From Bacteroidota bacterium (lineage in GTDB: Bacteria > Bacteroidota > Bacteroidia > Bacteroidales > Lentimicrobiaceae): a stretch of DNA of 64,000 nt. Within the stretch, counting starts at the first letter, position 1; each line of letters opens with the position of its first letter. The position numbers were made by a program, and so were the translations under genes. Below are positions 18,526 to 26,954 of the stretch, in pieces. Below the pieces are notes generated by a model that had not been told where the DNA came from, did not search any database, and saw only the letters and a list, made by a program, of their open reading frames with translations. The DNA lies in NCBI GenBank assembly GCA_009773515.1, contig WSXX01000015.1:1-64000 (forward strand). Reading direction: 5' to 3'.

Positions 18526-20604
18526 TTAAGGTCGGATGGAATTGGTGGTTTCCAATGAAAAATCATCAAACCAACCCAGTGAGCTGCCATGATTCAGGCA
18601 ATAAACAAATACGTTCATTGTCGAATCTGCAGCATTGACAAAGGTAAGGTTATGTTTAGACCATTTATCTGAATCGGCAGGTGATAAAGATTGGTGCAAT
18701 ACTTTCCTGGTGTCACTTTCTGAAACGATAATTTTTAGTGTTGATTGTGTTCCATAGGCATAAACATTTACTTCAATTTTATCGCCGGATTGCAACATTA
18801 TATTTTTGGTTGTAAAAGCGTATGGATTTTCATTGTCGGTGATCAGGCTGCTGTATCCATTCCGCGATCTTGAAAAATCAATGTTACCCATTGTGGTGAA
18901 TCCATTGACAGAGAACTGTAGCTGCTTTTCAAGTCCTCTTTCTTTTTCGGATGAACTAAAAATCAGAGATTGTTTAATGTGTTGATATTCATCTTTTTCC
19001 GGATAGGCAATCAGGATAATCTGTTTTTCATCTTCATAAAAAGACTTTTCCTGCAAGTGAATTCCGGTACCGGATACTGAACCTTGCAAAGCTTGTGTTA
19101 TTTCGACCGGCCCTTGTATCAATATTCTTCCGGCATTGCTCAATGCCGCAGGTTCAACGGGTGAATTATCCCAGTCAACGATCTTATTTTCGGCGATGTT
19201 GAAGATGTAAGTATCCGGATACAAGTTTTTTAATAATCCCGTGTATCTCCAATGGCTGTAAGCATTCCCAAAAAAGAGCGCAGCCTCTGGAGATGAAGCA
19301 GGGTGTGCAAAAATTTGTATGCTGTTTTGCGAAGCTGATTCAGCAGCAAGCCTTGAAGTTTCCCACAAATGGTTTTTATCGGGCGAATAAATTTTCTTTT
19401 TTGCAGCTAGACCCGAAGGTATAACAAAACCTGCGAAGGCCAACGTTAGCAGGGCAGGAATCCATGCACGCACTCTTTGCAGAAACCTGAAGTTACCGAC
19501 CTGATAAATCACTAAAATTATCAGAACCGAAGCAATCATTTCGTACGGCAGCAGGTAGGATTCTTTGGGTTGTTTGGCAACAATAAGGTACCCAAATGCC
19601 AGAGCAGCAACTGTTGCAGCCAGCAATCTGAATGTTTTGTTCTGCACCAGAGTTTTGCCTGACTTCATGATGATGATCAGCATTGTTATCCATAGCAAGC
19701 CTCCTCCGAAGAGCATAGCCAGCTTTGGGTTCACCATAAGTGTCCACCATAGGTTTTGCGGGTAGGAGAGGGTGTCCACCAGTCCAACAGGACCTGAACC
19801 ATACTGCCCCGTAAAAATAAACAGTTTAATCACCCACCATGCCATGTTTGGATATAAGGTTATAACGGGCAAAGTGAAAATCACAAATGAAGCTGCTGTA
19901 TATAGAAGGTATTTTTTCCGGCGTTTGAAGTTGCTCAGGATAAAGAAAGGAATAATTAAAAGTGGGGCAAAAAGTATTTTTGATGCCATCCCGAACCCGG
20001 CTATTATTCCGAATGCCTGGGCGTATCTGTTTTCCTTTTCCGGTGTTGAATTTATCAGCCAATCCACCAATGCAGTTGCCAATGCCAGTGAGGAAATCAT
20101 TAGCATGGCTTCCTGTGTAATCCGGGCAAAAGCATTGTACAGAATAAACCCGGAAATAAAAGGGATCAACTGCAAAATGATTGCGTACCATAGGTTTCCT
20201 GTTCGGAATAAGATAAAGATTCCGGCAATAAAAACCGCTATGGCTGCCAAAAGTGCGGTTGATGCATTGAGCAGGCGAAGGTATTCTTCGGGGTTTGAAA
20301 GTACATCCTGTGTAAGGCTGTCTCCGTCGGGATTAATTAACCAGGAGCCCTGCAACACCAGTGCACCAAAAACCTGCATGGGTGTGCCGGGATGATCAAA
20401 ATGCCCCACCAACCTGAATGTTGCGACATTGAGTGAATTGAAAAGATATGCGTATTCGGGGTCGTAACCAGCACCATACCATACTTTTTCGCGTTCTTTG
20501 ATGGTATCGAGCGAGGAGAGAAATAAAATAACCGGAATCGATATAAGCAGCAGAGTCTGGAAAGCCCTGTGAACTTTAATTGATTTTAAGGTAGTGTATG
20601 TCAT
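18526..20604 (-). CDS. Large membrane protein, GT-C-like, with C-terminal beta-sandwich
   Basis: A 692-residue integral membrane protein. I start it at the ATG at 20604, because a TATCTTTG promoter box (20626-20633) lies inside the longer frame that opens at 20709. About ten to twelve helices span residues 10-410. The first loop reads VWYGAGYDPEYAYLFNSLN then GHFDHPGTPMQVFG, which resembles the acceptor-side loop of GT39-like enzymes. Residues about 540-692 look like a carbohydrate-binding-like beta-sandwich (NIMLQSGDKIEVNVYAYGTQ, LGWFDDFSLE). The nearest functional guess is a periplasmic glycosyltransferase; no catalytic residue can be fixed by eye. Confidence 0.65.
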   Translation of the reverse strand: MTYTTLKSIKVHRAFQTLLLISIPVILFLSSLDTIKEREKVWYGAGYDPEYAYLFNSLNVATFRLVGHFDHPGTPMQVFGALVLQGSWLINPDGDSLTQDVLSNPEEYLRLLNASTALLAAIAVFIAGIFILFRTGNLWYAIILQLIPFISGFILYNAFARITQEAMLMISSLALATALVDWLINSTPEKENRYAQAFGIIAGFGMASKILFAPLLIIPFFILSNFKRRKKYLLYTAASFVIFTLPVITLYPNMAWWVIKLFIFTGQYGSGPVGLVDTLSYPQNLWWTLMVNPKLAMLFGGGLLWITMLIIIMKSGKTLVQNKTFRLLAATVAALAFGYLIVAKQPKESYLLPYEMIASVLIILVIYQVGNFRFLQRVRAWIPALLTLAFAGFVIPSGLAAKKKIYSPDKNHLWETSRLAAESASQNSIQIFAHPASSPEAALFFGNAYSHWRYTGLLKNLYPDTYIFNIAENKIVDWDNSPVEPAALSNAGRILIQGPVEITQALQGSVSGTGIHLQEKSFYEDEKQIILIAYPEKDEYQHIKQSLIFSSSEKERGLEKQLQFSVNGFTTMGNIDFSRSRNGYSSLITDNENPYAFTTKNIMLQSGDKIEVNVYAYGTQSTLKIIVSESDTRKVLHQSLSPADSDKWSKHNLTFVNAADSTMNVFVYCLNHGSSLGWFDDFSLETTNSIRP

Positions 20605-20625
20605 GAATGGGTCGGAAATCTTTGA

Positions 20626-20633
20626 CAAAGATA
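20626..20633 (-). promoter_or_regulatory. -7 box for the membrane protein/fusion GT operon
   Basis: On the minus strand TATCTTTG (TAnnTTTG) lies 21 bases before the ATG at 20604. Its position decides between the two possible starts of the gene. Confidence 0.55.
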
Positions 20634-20796
20634 AGAAATCCGCCTGTTTCTGTGTAAACGAGCTTATCATCTTCCCAAACACATTGTAAGTGCTATTCCT
20701 CCCTGCCAAAAAAGATTTATTTGTCTTTTCTGCCGGAAGTTGAATAGGCAGATGTATTCAGTAAAGTTGTTAATTTTTTCAGCACTTGGCTTTTTT

Positions 20797-21789
20797 TCAG
20801 GAAATTATCTCTTCAATAAGCCGATATTCTTCATCCGAAAAATGGAGGTTATTCAATGTCGCAAGATTTTCATCCAATTGCTCTATACTACTTGCACCCA
20901 AAAGTACCGAAGTAATTCTGCTGTCGCGCATAATCCACGCCAGAGCCATCTGAGATAATTTCTGCCCGCGGTTTGCAGCAATTTCATTCAGTTTGCGGGC
21001 TTTTTCTACCAACTCGGTGGTAACCTGGCTTTGTTGCAGAAATCCATGCTCTTTGGCTGCCCTGGAGCCTGGAGGAATTCCTTCAAGATATTTATCCGTA
21101 AGCATTCCCTGAGCCAGCGGCGAATAGGCAATACATCCCATTCCTTCTTCTTCCAGCACATTGAGCAACCCGCCTTCAATCCAGCGATCAAACATCGAAT
21201 ACCGGGGCTGATGAATAAGGCAACGGATGCCCATGCTTTTGAGTATTTCCACTGCTTCACGGGTTTGTGTGGCAGAGTAGTTCGACAGACCTACATAAAG
21301 TGCTTTGCCTTGTCGTACAATCTGCTCCAGTGCACCCATTGTTTCCTCCAGGGGTGTGTCATTATCAGGTCGATGTGAGTAGAAAATATCCACATAGTCA
21401 AGCCCCATTCGTTTAAGGCTTTGATCCAGGCTTGAAATCAGGTATTTTTTTGATCCGAATTCACCATAGGGTCCCGGCCACATATAATATCCCGCTTTGG
21501 TTGAAATGACCAGTTCATCGCGGTAGCGGCCAAGATCGGTGCGCATTACCTGTCCAAAGGTTTCTTCGGCTGATCCCGGAGGTGGGCCGTAATTGTTGGC
21601 CAGGTCAAAATGTGTTATTCCCCGGTCGAATGCTTCCAGCAGAATGCTTCGGCTAATTTGCATAATATCTACACCGCCAAAGTTGTGCCACAGACCCAAT
21701 GAAAAAGCAGGTAGTTTTAATCCGCTTTTGCCGCAGCGATTGTAGGGCATCCCATCGTAACGCGCTGAATTTGCTGTATATGAAATCAT
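20797..21789 (-). CDS. Aldo/keto reductase, YghZ/L-glyceraldehyde-3-phosphate reductase-like
   Basis: A 330-residue NADPH-dependent (beta/alpha)8 reductase. It opens YDGMPYNRCGKSGLKLPAFSLGLW as in YghZ. The catalytic tetrad is visible as DLANNYG (Asp, Tyr), the Lys of VISTKAGY and the His of FYSHRPD. The cofactor end is VLLGASSIEQLDENL. YghZ relatives detoxify L-glyceraldehyde-3-phosphate and methylglyoxal. It is transcribed alone, between two glycan operons. A direct repeat and a near-palindrome lie just upstream (21822-21887) and may be its operator. Confidence 0.9.
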   Translation of the reverse strand: MISYTANSARYDGMPYNRCGKSGLKLPAFSLGLWHNFGGVDIMQISRSILLEAFDRGITHFDLANNYGPPPGSAEETFGQVMRTDLGRYRDELVISTKAGYYMWPGPYGEFGSKKYLISSLDQSLKRMGLDYVDIFYSHRPDNDTPLEETMGALEQIVRQGKALYVGLSNYSATQTREAVEILKSMGIRCLIHQPRYSMFDRWIEGGLLNVLEEEGMGCIAYSPLAQGMLTDKYLEGIPPGSRAAKEHGFLQQSQVTTELVEKARKLNEIAANRGQKLSQMALAWIMRDSRITSVLLGASSIEQLDENLATLNNLHFSDEEYRLIEEIIS

Positions 21790-21821
21790 AATTGAGAAGT
21801 TTTATCAGGTGAAAATCAGGG

Positions 21822-21887
21822 AGATACAAATAATTCTTCTGGGTGAAAAGGTAAGTCTAAAGATACAAATAATTCTCAAGTGAGAAT
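21822..21887. promoter_or_regulatory. 16-base direct repeat plus near-palindrome upstream of AKR gene
   Basis: AGATACAAATAATTCT occurs exactly at 21822-21837 and at 21861-21876. The second copy runs into ATTCTCAAGTGAGAAT (21872-21887), with 6-bp inverted arms. It sits 33-98 bases upstream of the AKR start codon, a position suited to regulator binding. The regulator is unknown. Confidence 0.4.
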
Positions 21888-21901
21888 ATGCTGCGCAGCA
21901 T

Positions 21902-22900
21902 TCAAATGTCAGACTTCTCTGCTGATCGCTTCTTTCTGAGCATTTCTATGAAAGTGCGATAATCTTTTTTGATCAGAGAAATACTTACAGGTTTCAGCAT
22001 CCAGCATATCAGCCCGGCAATTCCTCCCCAGAGAAAGAAAGCTGTAAACTGAAGCAATGAGAAAACAATCGCAACTTCAGGGTTTATCCCATAAAATGCC
22101 AGCAAAAAAACCAGACTGGCCTCACGGGTGCCAAAACCAGCAATTGATATCGGAATCAGCGTTGCAAGACTCATAAGACTGAGAATAAAACCGATATCTG
22201 TTACATTCAGTTCAATACCGATAGACCTGAAAATCCACTGGTTGGCGATATAGAAGAGGTAGTAAGCGGCAAGTGTCAGAACCCAGGGAAGAATCATGGC
22301 TTTACTGAAAAGTTCTCCCCATGTATCCCTGGCAAGACTATGTAGTGAAAGTGGTTTTGGATTTCTGATAAATTTTTGCAGAATCAGGTTGCCAATATAC
22401 CAGCCTAGAAACATGATTATTCCGGTTGCAATCAGGTACAACACACCGTGATATTCTCCGGCTACTTTATAAAAGTATAACATACCGGTTGCTCCGAACC
22501 AGAATAGAATAGCAAAATCAAAAATCCGGTCAGCAACTATGGTTTTGAATGATGTGTAAAAATTTACACCGGTATCTTCTCTTACATAATAAAGGCGGGC
22601 GATTTCACCCAGTCGTCCTGGTGTAATCAGTCCGATGGTAAAAGAGGCAAGGTACGCATGAAAACTTTTCAGAAAAGGGTAGGAGCAGCCCTCCTTTTTT
22701 AGCAACAGATTCCAACGGATGCTTTTAACGCCAAGTACAAGAATTACTCCGGTAAGTGAAAGTGCAAACCATCCGGGTTTCAGACCTGCCAGAACTTCAC
22801 GAAAAGTATCAATGTCCCAGTCTATGCGGCTGATCAGCAGCCACAAAATCAGGACTGAACCCATTATTTTCAGAAGATTACTGGCTAATCCCTTTTTCAT
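21902..22900 (-). CDS. Lysylphosphatidylglycerol-synthase-type membrane protein (flippase-like)
   Basis: A 332-residue integral membrane protein of the UPF0104/LPG-synthase transmembrane superfamily, with about eight helices. Family marks are the early SIRWNLLLK, FIGLITPGRLGEIARLYYVR with the conserved PGRLGE, ADRIFDFAILFWF, and a later PISIAGFGTREASLVFLL. Relatives flip or modify lipids, and many lie in glycan clusters. Its start overlaps the stop of the FrhB-like gene by four bases (ATGA), so the two are translationally coupled. A charged tail (MLRKKRSAEKSDI) is cytoplasmic. Confidence 0.85.
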   Translation of the reverse strand: MKKGLASNLLKIMGSVLILWLLISRIDWDIDTFREVLAGLKPGWFALSLTGVILVLGVKSIRWNLLLKKEGCSYPFLKSFHAYLASFTIGLITPGRLGEIARLYYVREDTGVNFYTSFKTIVADRIFDFAILFWFGATGMLYFYKVAGEYHGVLYLIATGIIMFLGWYIGNLILQKFIRNPKPLSLHSLARDTWGELFSKAMILPWVLTLAAYYLFYIANQWIFRSIGIELNVTDIGFILSLMSLATLIPISIAGFGTREASLVFLLAFYGINPEVAIVFSLLQFTAFFLWGGIAGLICWMLKPVSISLIKKDYRTFIEMLRKKRSAEKSDI

Positions 22901-24225
22901 TGACTTAGGTTTTCGCGCTTGATGGAAAAGGTTGCCTTTTTCCAGATATTTCTTGTTTTCTCGAATACCCTGCCGATGGTTGATGGAGGAATCTGTTCAA
23001 CGGTCCATTGAGCAATGCGGGTTCCAAGAACCACGAATAATGCATTAATGACAAACTCCATAAGATACCGGCTGATGGGGAATCCGCTGACTTCATAACC
23101 ATAATCGGGATTGCTTTTTCCCATCCATTTGCGAAATTTCATCCGGATGAATGTCCCCCTTTTTTTCAGATCATAACCATGTGAATGCATGGTTATGGCT
23201 TCGTCGGCTGAAATGGGGGAGAGGCTGATCAATCCCTCTGATTCCATCTCGTTCAGTATTCTGGCTCCTTCCGGGGTGCGGCTGAGCACCATCGAAAAAC
23301 CTTTTCCCCGTTCTTCATATACGGGCGCCCATGCATCGCCACCTGAAATATCGGTAAATTCATTGCTCAGGTCGGTGCAAAGAAGGCTGTTTTTAAGAAT
23401 GTGAAACGGAATCAGGTAGTTGGCGTGAAACTTCGGAAGCTCAACACTTCTGCCATCAGTCATTTCAATGCGCATATTTCCAGGCCATTCACCATATCGG
23501 AACCACAGTTTGCTGATGTTCTGATAGTCCCTGATTTTATAAGATCTCAGAAAACTTCTGACCGACGAAAACTGCAGTGTATTCCCGTAAAACGGGCCAA
23601 AAATGTATTTGATGTTTTCAACAGTTTTGTCGCCGGTTTTCTGAAGTTTTCGGATGCTCTGCACCTGTCCGGGCAATCCCACATAAGCCAAACGACCTTT
23701 GAATGCGGAAATTTCCGGAAGTATTTCATTTACTGATGTAATGATGTATTTGCTCTGCGCTGCTTCAATAATTTCTTCTTCAGATGTTGCGATATATGAT
23801 TCGGCAAGCCATGGTTTTTTGTGCGACATTCCTGTAACAACAGCACCTTCTATCTGCTTGCTTCTCAAAAGATAAATCAGAATAGCTGAAATCATTCCTC
23901 CGCTGGCACCGGCTCTTCTTATTTTTTCATCGGTGGAATGTGCTATAAAAATCCCGTGAAAGGGACCGGTATAAGTGTGAAATCCAGGAGCAGCCGGATA
24001 AAAATGTTCCCGGTAATCCGGAAAACTGAAATTCTTTCCTGCGCATGCATTCAATAGTCTGGCTGATTCATTTTCGTCGGGTTCTTGAATTACCACCGGA
24101 CGGAATTTTCCTTCGCGATCGGTAAAAACAATTTTCCCGTCAGATAAACCCACGCAACTGCCACAGCGGTTGCATAGATCAGACCGCATGATGTTTTTCA
24201 GTTCATCAATACTTTTCACAGACAT
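22897..24225 (-). CDS. FrhB-like iron-sulfur flavoprotein (F420 hydrogenase/dehydrogenase beta-subunit family)
   Basis: A 442-residue soluble protein from MSVKSIDEL; the frame opens further upstream, but that part lies inside the neighbouring methyltransferase gene. The N-terminal LCNRCGSCVG (Cys18, 21, 24) is the remnant of a cluster site. Next come GASGGMISAILIYLLR, the SKYIITSVNEILPE region, YVGLPGQVQSIRKLQ and FGPFYGNTLQFSS, and then the C-terminal FrhB domain with CTDLSNEFTDISGGDAWAPVYEERGKGFSMVLSRT. The family includes F420- or ferredoxin-linked oxidoreductases, and many bacterial members lie in polysaccharide loci. It overlaps its upstream neighbour by 20 bases. A redox step on a sugar or lipid is inferred. 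Confidence 0.82.
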   Translation of the reverse strand: MSVKSIDELKNIMRSDLCNRCGSCVGLSDGKIVFTDREGKFRPVVIQEPDENESARLLNACAGKNFSFPDYREHFYPAAPGFHTYTGPFHGIFIAHSTDEKIRRAGASGGMISAILIYLLRSKQIEGAVVTGMSHKKPWLAESYIATSEEEIIEAAQSKYIITSVNEILPEISAFKGRLAYVGLPGQVQSIRKLQKTGDKTVENIKYIFGPFYGNTLQFSSVRSFLRSYKIRDYQNISKLWFRYGEWPGNMRIEMTDGRSVELPKFHANYLIPFHILKNSLLCTDLSNEFTDISGGDAWAPVYEERGKGFSMVLSRTPEGARILNEMESEGLISLSPISADEAITMHSHGYDLKKRGTFIRMKFRKWMGKSNPDYGYEVSGFPISRYLMEFVINALFVVLGTRIAQWTVEQIPPSTIGRVFEKTRNIWKKATFSIKRENLSQ

Positions 24226-24937
24226 AAAACTGGCGTATTCCAAGTTCGGCAATAAATGTATTCTGCATATTTTCAATGAATCGTTCAGCAGCAAGTTTTA
24301 ACCCTCGGGGTCCAACAGGCAGAAGCACTGTTCCTTTGTGAAGCAGCAGTTTCCATCCGGTGTATTCAAACATGGCCTTCACTTCACGTGAATGCAAAAA
24401 TCGGTGCGGACCTTCTCCATGTCCGCCAAAAATAGCTGTATAAATCTGGTAAGCCAATTCGCTGGTAGCCGGCGGGCAACTCAGCACCATTCTTGCCTCA
24501 GGGGTAGAAACCCGGTGCAATTCTCTTAGAAACTGAATGGGTTCTGAAACATGTTCCAGGGTTTCGAGGCAGATGATGCGATTAAACTCACAATCATAAA
24601 AAGGCAGAACGCTGTAACTGGCAAGTTTTACCTGCTGAATTTGTGGTCTGAGTGTTGAAGCTACCTGCATCAGCCCTGCTGAAATTTCAGCATTCACAAC
24701 AACTGCTTTGGGGTTTGCAAGCTTAACATAATCATCTGCTTCGGCATCGCGCGAAGTGATATTCAGCACTCTTGCATTGTCGGGCAATTGCAGATGTTGA
24801 ATGGTTTCTCTGAAACGCTGATCATGAGTTTCTTTTACTTTGTTGTTTTCCTGCACATAGATGTGAGCGACCCTATCCCAGTGGGCTTCTACTTCTTTAT
24901 CGCTCCACGAATTGCTGAAATTTTTATTGTTATTCAT
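24206..24937 (-). CDS. Class I SAM-dependent methyltransferase-like protein
   Basis: A 243-residue protein with the overall class I methyltransferase plan: helix DKEVEAHWDRVAHIY, a beta1 strand ARVLNITSRDAEAD, AVVVNAEISAGLM, the acidic motif FNRIICLETLEHVSEP (UbiE/MT11-like) and ARMVLSCPPATSEL. Motif I lacks the usual glycine-rich GxGxG, so SAM binding may be weakened or lost. It overlaps the preceding GT2 stop by one base, so it is cotranscribed and probably acts on the same glycan or lipid intermediate. Confidence 0.75.
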   Translation of the reverse strand: MNNNKNFSNSWSDKEVEAHWDRVAHIYVQENNKVKETHDQRFRETIQHLQLPDNARVLNITSRDAEADDYVKLANPKAVVVNAEISAGLMQVASTLRPQIQQVKLASYSVLPFYDCEFNRIICLETLEHVSEPIQFLRELHRVSTPEARMVLSCPPATSELAYQIYTAIFGGHGEGPHRFLHSREVKAMFEYTGWKLLLHKGTVLLPVGPRGLKLAAERFIENMQNTFIAELGIRQFYVCEKY

Positions 24938-25803
24938 TATTTTTTCCGGTTGAGAAGCGAAATCTGATCAGCCAGCAAGCCAAAGAAAAACATAAACATG
25001 CCCAGTGTGATCAGAATTATTCCGGAATTTGGAAATCTTCCGAAGAACAAATAGCCGTTTATTCCCCAAATAGCACCTGCAGCTGTAAAAAGCAGACTGG
25101 CCGGAAAAAATACCTTCAACGGATTAAAAAGCATGATGATGCGGAACAACAACAAAAAGGTTTTGGAACCGTCGCGCACAAACTGCACGCTGCTGGCCCG
25201 TCCAACTCTTTCCACTACTTCAATGGGGAAAGTGCCGATATTATAGCCTTCTTTGAGATAAGCTAAAGTAGAGGTAGTGGAAAATGAAAAACCATTGGGC
25301 ATGAGGTGCAGAATGTTGTATATCTGCTCTCTGTGAAATCCGCGTAAGCCTGAGTTATAATCGGGTAATTTTTGTCCAACAAGCATTTCTCCGGTTTTGC
25401 GGATCAACCATTTGCCGCTTTTGCGGCTCTTTACCTGAAAAGAAGTTGCTGAGCGCTCGCCGATTACCATATCATATTCGCCAAGCATTTCTACGATGGT
25501 GTCGATATAGGCGGGATCGTGCTGACCGTCGGAATCCATTGTAATTACAAGGGGTGTGGTTGCTCGGCGCACTCCGGTTTTCAGGGATGCACCATAACCT
25601 TTGTTTACAGAATGCCTGATAACTTTAACCGGGTAACGTTTTGCCACAGCTGCTGTCTGATCGGAGGAGCCATCATCAACTATTATAAATTCGTATTTTT
25701 CGAAGAGGTCAAGTGCTTTTACAGCTTCGAGAAGCCCGGAAATTCCTTCTTCTTCATTGTATGCTGGTACAACAATGGAAGCCAGTTTTTTTGTATTTTC
25801 CAT
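24937..25803 (-). CDS. GT2 polyprenyl-phosphate glycosyltransferase with C-terminal membrane anchor
   Basis: A 288-residue enzyme starting at the ATG at 25803 (MENTKK); an upstream TTG is less likely. The GT2 domain has ASIVVPAYNEEEGI, FIIVDDGSSDQT, MDSDGQHDPAYID and a QKLPDYNSGLRGFHRE acceptor region. Two helices close the protein (FFPASLLFTAAGAIWGI and IILITLGMFMFFFGLLADQI), as in GtrB/ArnC-type enzymes. It would make polyprenyl-phosphate-hexose at the inner membrane. It is first of four tightly packed minus-strand genes (GT2, methyltransferase, FrhB-like, flippase-like). Confidence 0.88.
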   Translation of the reverse strand: MENTKKLASIVVPAYNEEEGISGLLEAVKALDLFEKYEFIIVDDGSSDQTAAVAKRYPVKVIRHSVNKGYGASLKTGVRRATTPLVITMDSDGQHDPAYIDTIVEMLGEYDMVIGERSATSFQVKSRKSGKWLIRKTGEMLVGQKLPDYNSGLRGFHREQIYNILHLMPNGFSFSTTSTLAYLKEGYNIGTFPIEVVERVGRASSVQFVRDGSKTFLLLFRIIMLFNPLKVFFPASLLFTAAGAIWGINGYLFFGRFPNSGIILITLGMFMFFFGLLADQISLLNRKK

Positions 25804-25855
25804 TAATATTCTGTTATTCAATGTAATAAATACGAAGATACGCCCGTATTAGCCG

Positions 25856-25863
25856 CAAAGTTA
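25856..25863 (-). promoter_or_regulatory. -7 box for the four-gene glycan operon
   Basis: On the minus strand TAACTTTG (TAnnTTTG) lies about 53 bases before the GT2 start at 25803. Confidence 0.5.
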
Positions 25864-25909
25864 AAAAAATATTCCGGATAGGGTGGGCATGCTTTTCAGA
25901 CAATACAAA

Positions 25910-25943
25910 AGCCGGGAACTGGCTGTGATACCTGCTCCCGGCT
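25910..25943 (-). terminator. Terminator after the HIT-family gene
   Basis: The 8-bp stem AGCCGGGA/TCCCGGCT with an 18-base loop is followed on the minus strand by TTTTGTATT. It lies 21 bases past the HIT stop and ends the greA-HIT unit. Confidence 0.65.
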
Positions 25944-25963
25944 ATGGTTGTTAATCTTTTGGA

Positions 25964-26362
25964 TTAAATATCTGATTTACTGCTGATGGCAGATACAATC
26001 GCTTCAAATTCCTCAGGTGTAAATTTCATTTTCGGCCTGCTGAAATCCATATCATAAATTGAGTTAATTGGAATCAGGTGGATGTGAGCATGAGGCACTT
26101 CAAGCCCGATTACCGTTACTCCGATTTTGGTGCAGGGAACCACTGCCTTGATGCCTCTGGCAACTTTTCGGGCAAACACAAAAAGTTCAGCATAAAGCGG
26201 ATCTTCAATATCAAAAATGTAATCTACTTCTTTTTTGGGGATTACCAGCGTATGGCCTTTGGCAAGGGGATTTATGTCGAGAAAGGCCAGGAAATTTTCG
26301 TCCTCAGCTACTTTGTAGGCGGGGATTTCTCCGTTTATGATTTTTGAAAAAATGCTTGCCAT
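25964..26362 (-). CDS. HIT-family nucleotide hydrolase (Hint-like)
   Basis: A 132-residue cytoplasmic protein. I start it at MASIFSKIINGEIPAYK (26362), the standard family opening; the 13 upstream residues are not conserved in character. The sequence continues AFLDINPLAKGHTLVIPKKE. The catalytic histidine triad is VPHAHIHLIPI. HIT proteins hydrolyse nucleoside phosphoramidates and related adenylates. It lies 13 bases downstream of greA on the same strand, an arrangement I recall from other Bacteroidota. Confidence 0.92.
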   Translation of the reverse strand: MASIFSKIINGEIPAYKVAEDENFLAFLDINPLAKGHTLVIPKKEVDYIFDIEDPLYAELFVFARKVARGIKAVVPCTKIGVTVIGLEVPHAHIHLIPINSIYDMDFSRPKMKFTPEEFEAIVSAISSKSDI

Positions 26363-26375
26363 AATCTTTGGTTTT

Positions 26376-26837
26376 TTATCGTGAAATATCAATAATTTCA
26401 AAATTCATTTTGCCTGCCGGAACCTGTATTTCTACATTGTCGCCTATCACCTTACCCAGAAGTCCTTTGGCAATCGGTGAGTTTACCGAAATCTTTCCTG
26501 TTTTCAGGTCGGCTTCATTCTCAGGAACAAGCGTGTACGACATGGTAGCGTTATTCTTCGTATTTTTTATCTTAACTGTAGTAAGAATAAGCACTTTGGT
26601 ATTATCGAGTTTGGTTTCATCGATAATTTTTGCGTTTCGGATAATTTCCTGAAGTTTGGAAATCTTGAGTTCAAGCATGCCTTGTGCATTTTTGGCTGCA
26701 TCGTACTCGGCATTTTCCGAAAGGTCGCCTTTATCGCGCGCCTCAGCTATTTGCTGGGAAATTGATGGTCTTTCTACGTTGATAAGCTGATCCAGTTCGG
26801 ACTTCAGTTTGTTTAATCCTTCCAGGGTGTAATACAT
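26376..26837 (-). CDS. greA: Transcription elongation factor GreA
   Basis: A 153-residue factor that enters the RNA polymerase secondary channel and stimulates cleavage of backtracked RNA. It starts at MYYTLEGLNKLKSELDQL (26837). The N-terminal coiled coil covers about residues 1-75 and carries the tip DKGDLSENAEYDAA, whose acidic pair drives cleavage. The C-terminal FKBP-like domain has LVPENEADLKTGKISVNSPIAKGLLGK and ends EIIDISR. Length is normal for GreA. Confidence 0.95.
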   Translation of the reverse strand: MYYTLEGLNKLKSELDQLINVERPSISQQIAEARDKGDLSENAEYDAAKNAQGMLELKISKLQEIIRNAKIIDETKLDNTKVLILTTVKIKNTKNNATMSYTLVPENEADLKTGKISVNSPIAKGLLGKVIGDNVEIQVPAGKMNFEIIDISR

Positions 26838-26884
26838 AATTGTAAAAAATCTGAGTTTACTCAAAAGGGATAATAAGAAGAAAA

Positions 26885-26903
26885 GACCCTTATAAAAAGG
26901 GTC
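26885..26903 (-). terminator. Terminator after the PorV-like gene
   Basis: On the minus strand the stem GACCCTT/AAGGGTC with a five-base loop is followed by TTTTCTTCTT. It lies about 50 bases downstream of the PorV-like stop and closes the three-gene surface module. Confidence 0.8.
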
Positions 26904-26954
26904 CTTTCAGATTGATTAAGCCGGGTTGGTTTTTTTAACCTTCAGACCCTGGCT

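Noticed and set aside
19772-20395. 207-codon forward frame opposite the large membrane protein
   Set aside because: Antisense shadow of a membrane-helix-rich gene; the peptide looks random.
24226-24294. N-terminal extension of the FrhB-like protein
   Set aside because: It lies entirely inside the methyltransferase gene in another frame; the Met at 24225 starts a family-like sequence.
26363-26401. N-terminal extension of the HIT protein
   Set aside because: HIT proteins begin at the MASIFSKIINGEIPAYK-type sequence; the extra residues fall in the intergenic space after greA.
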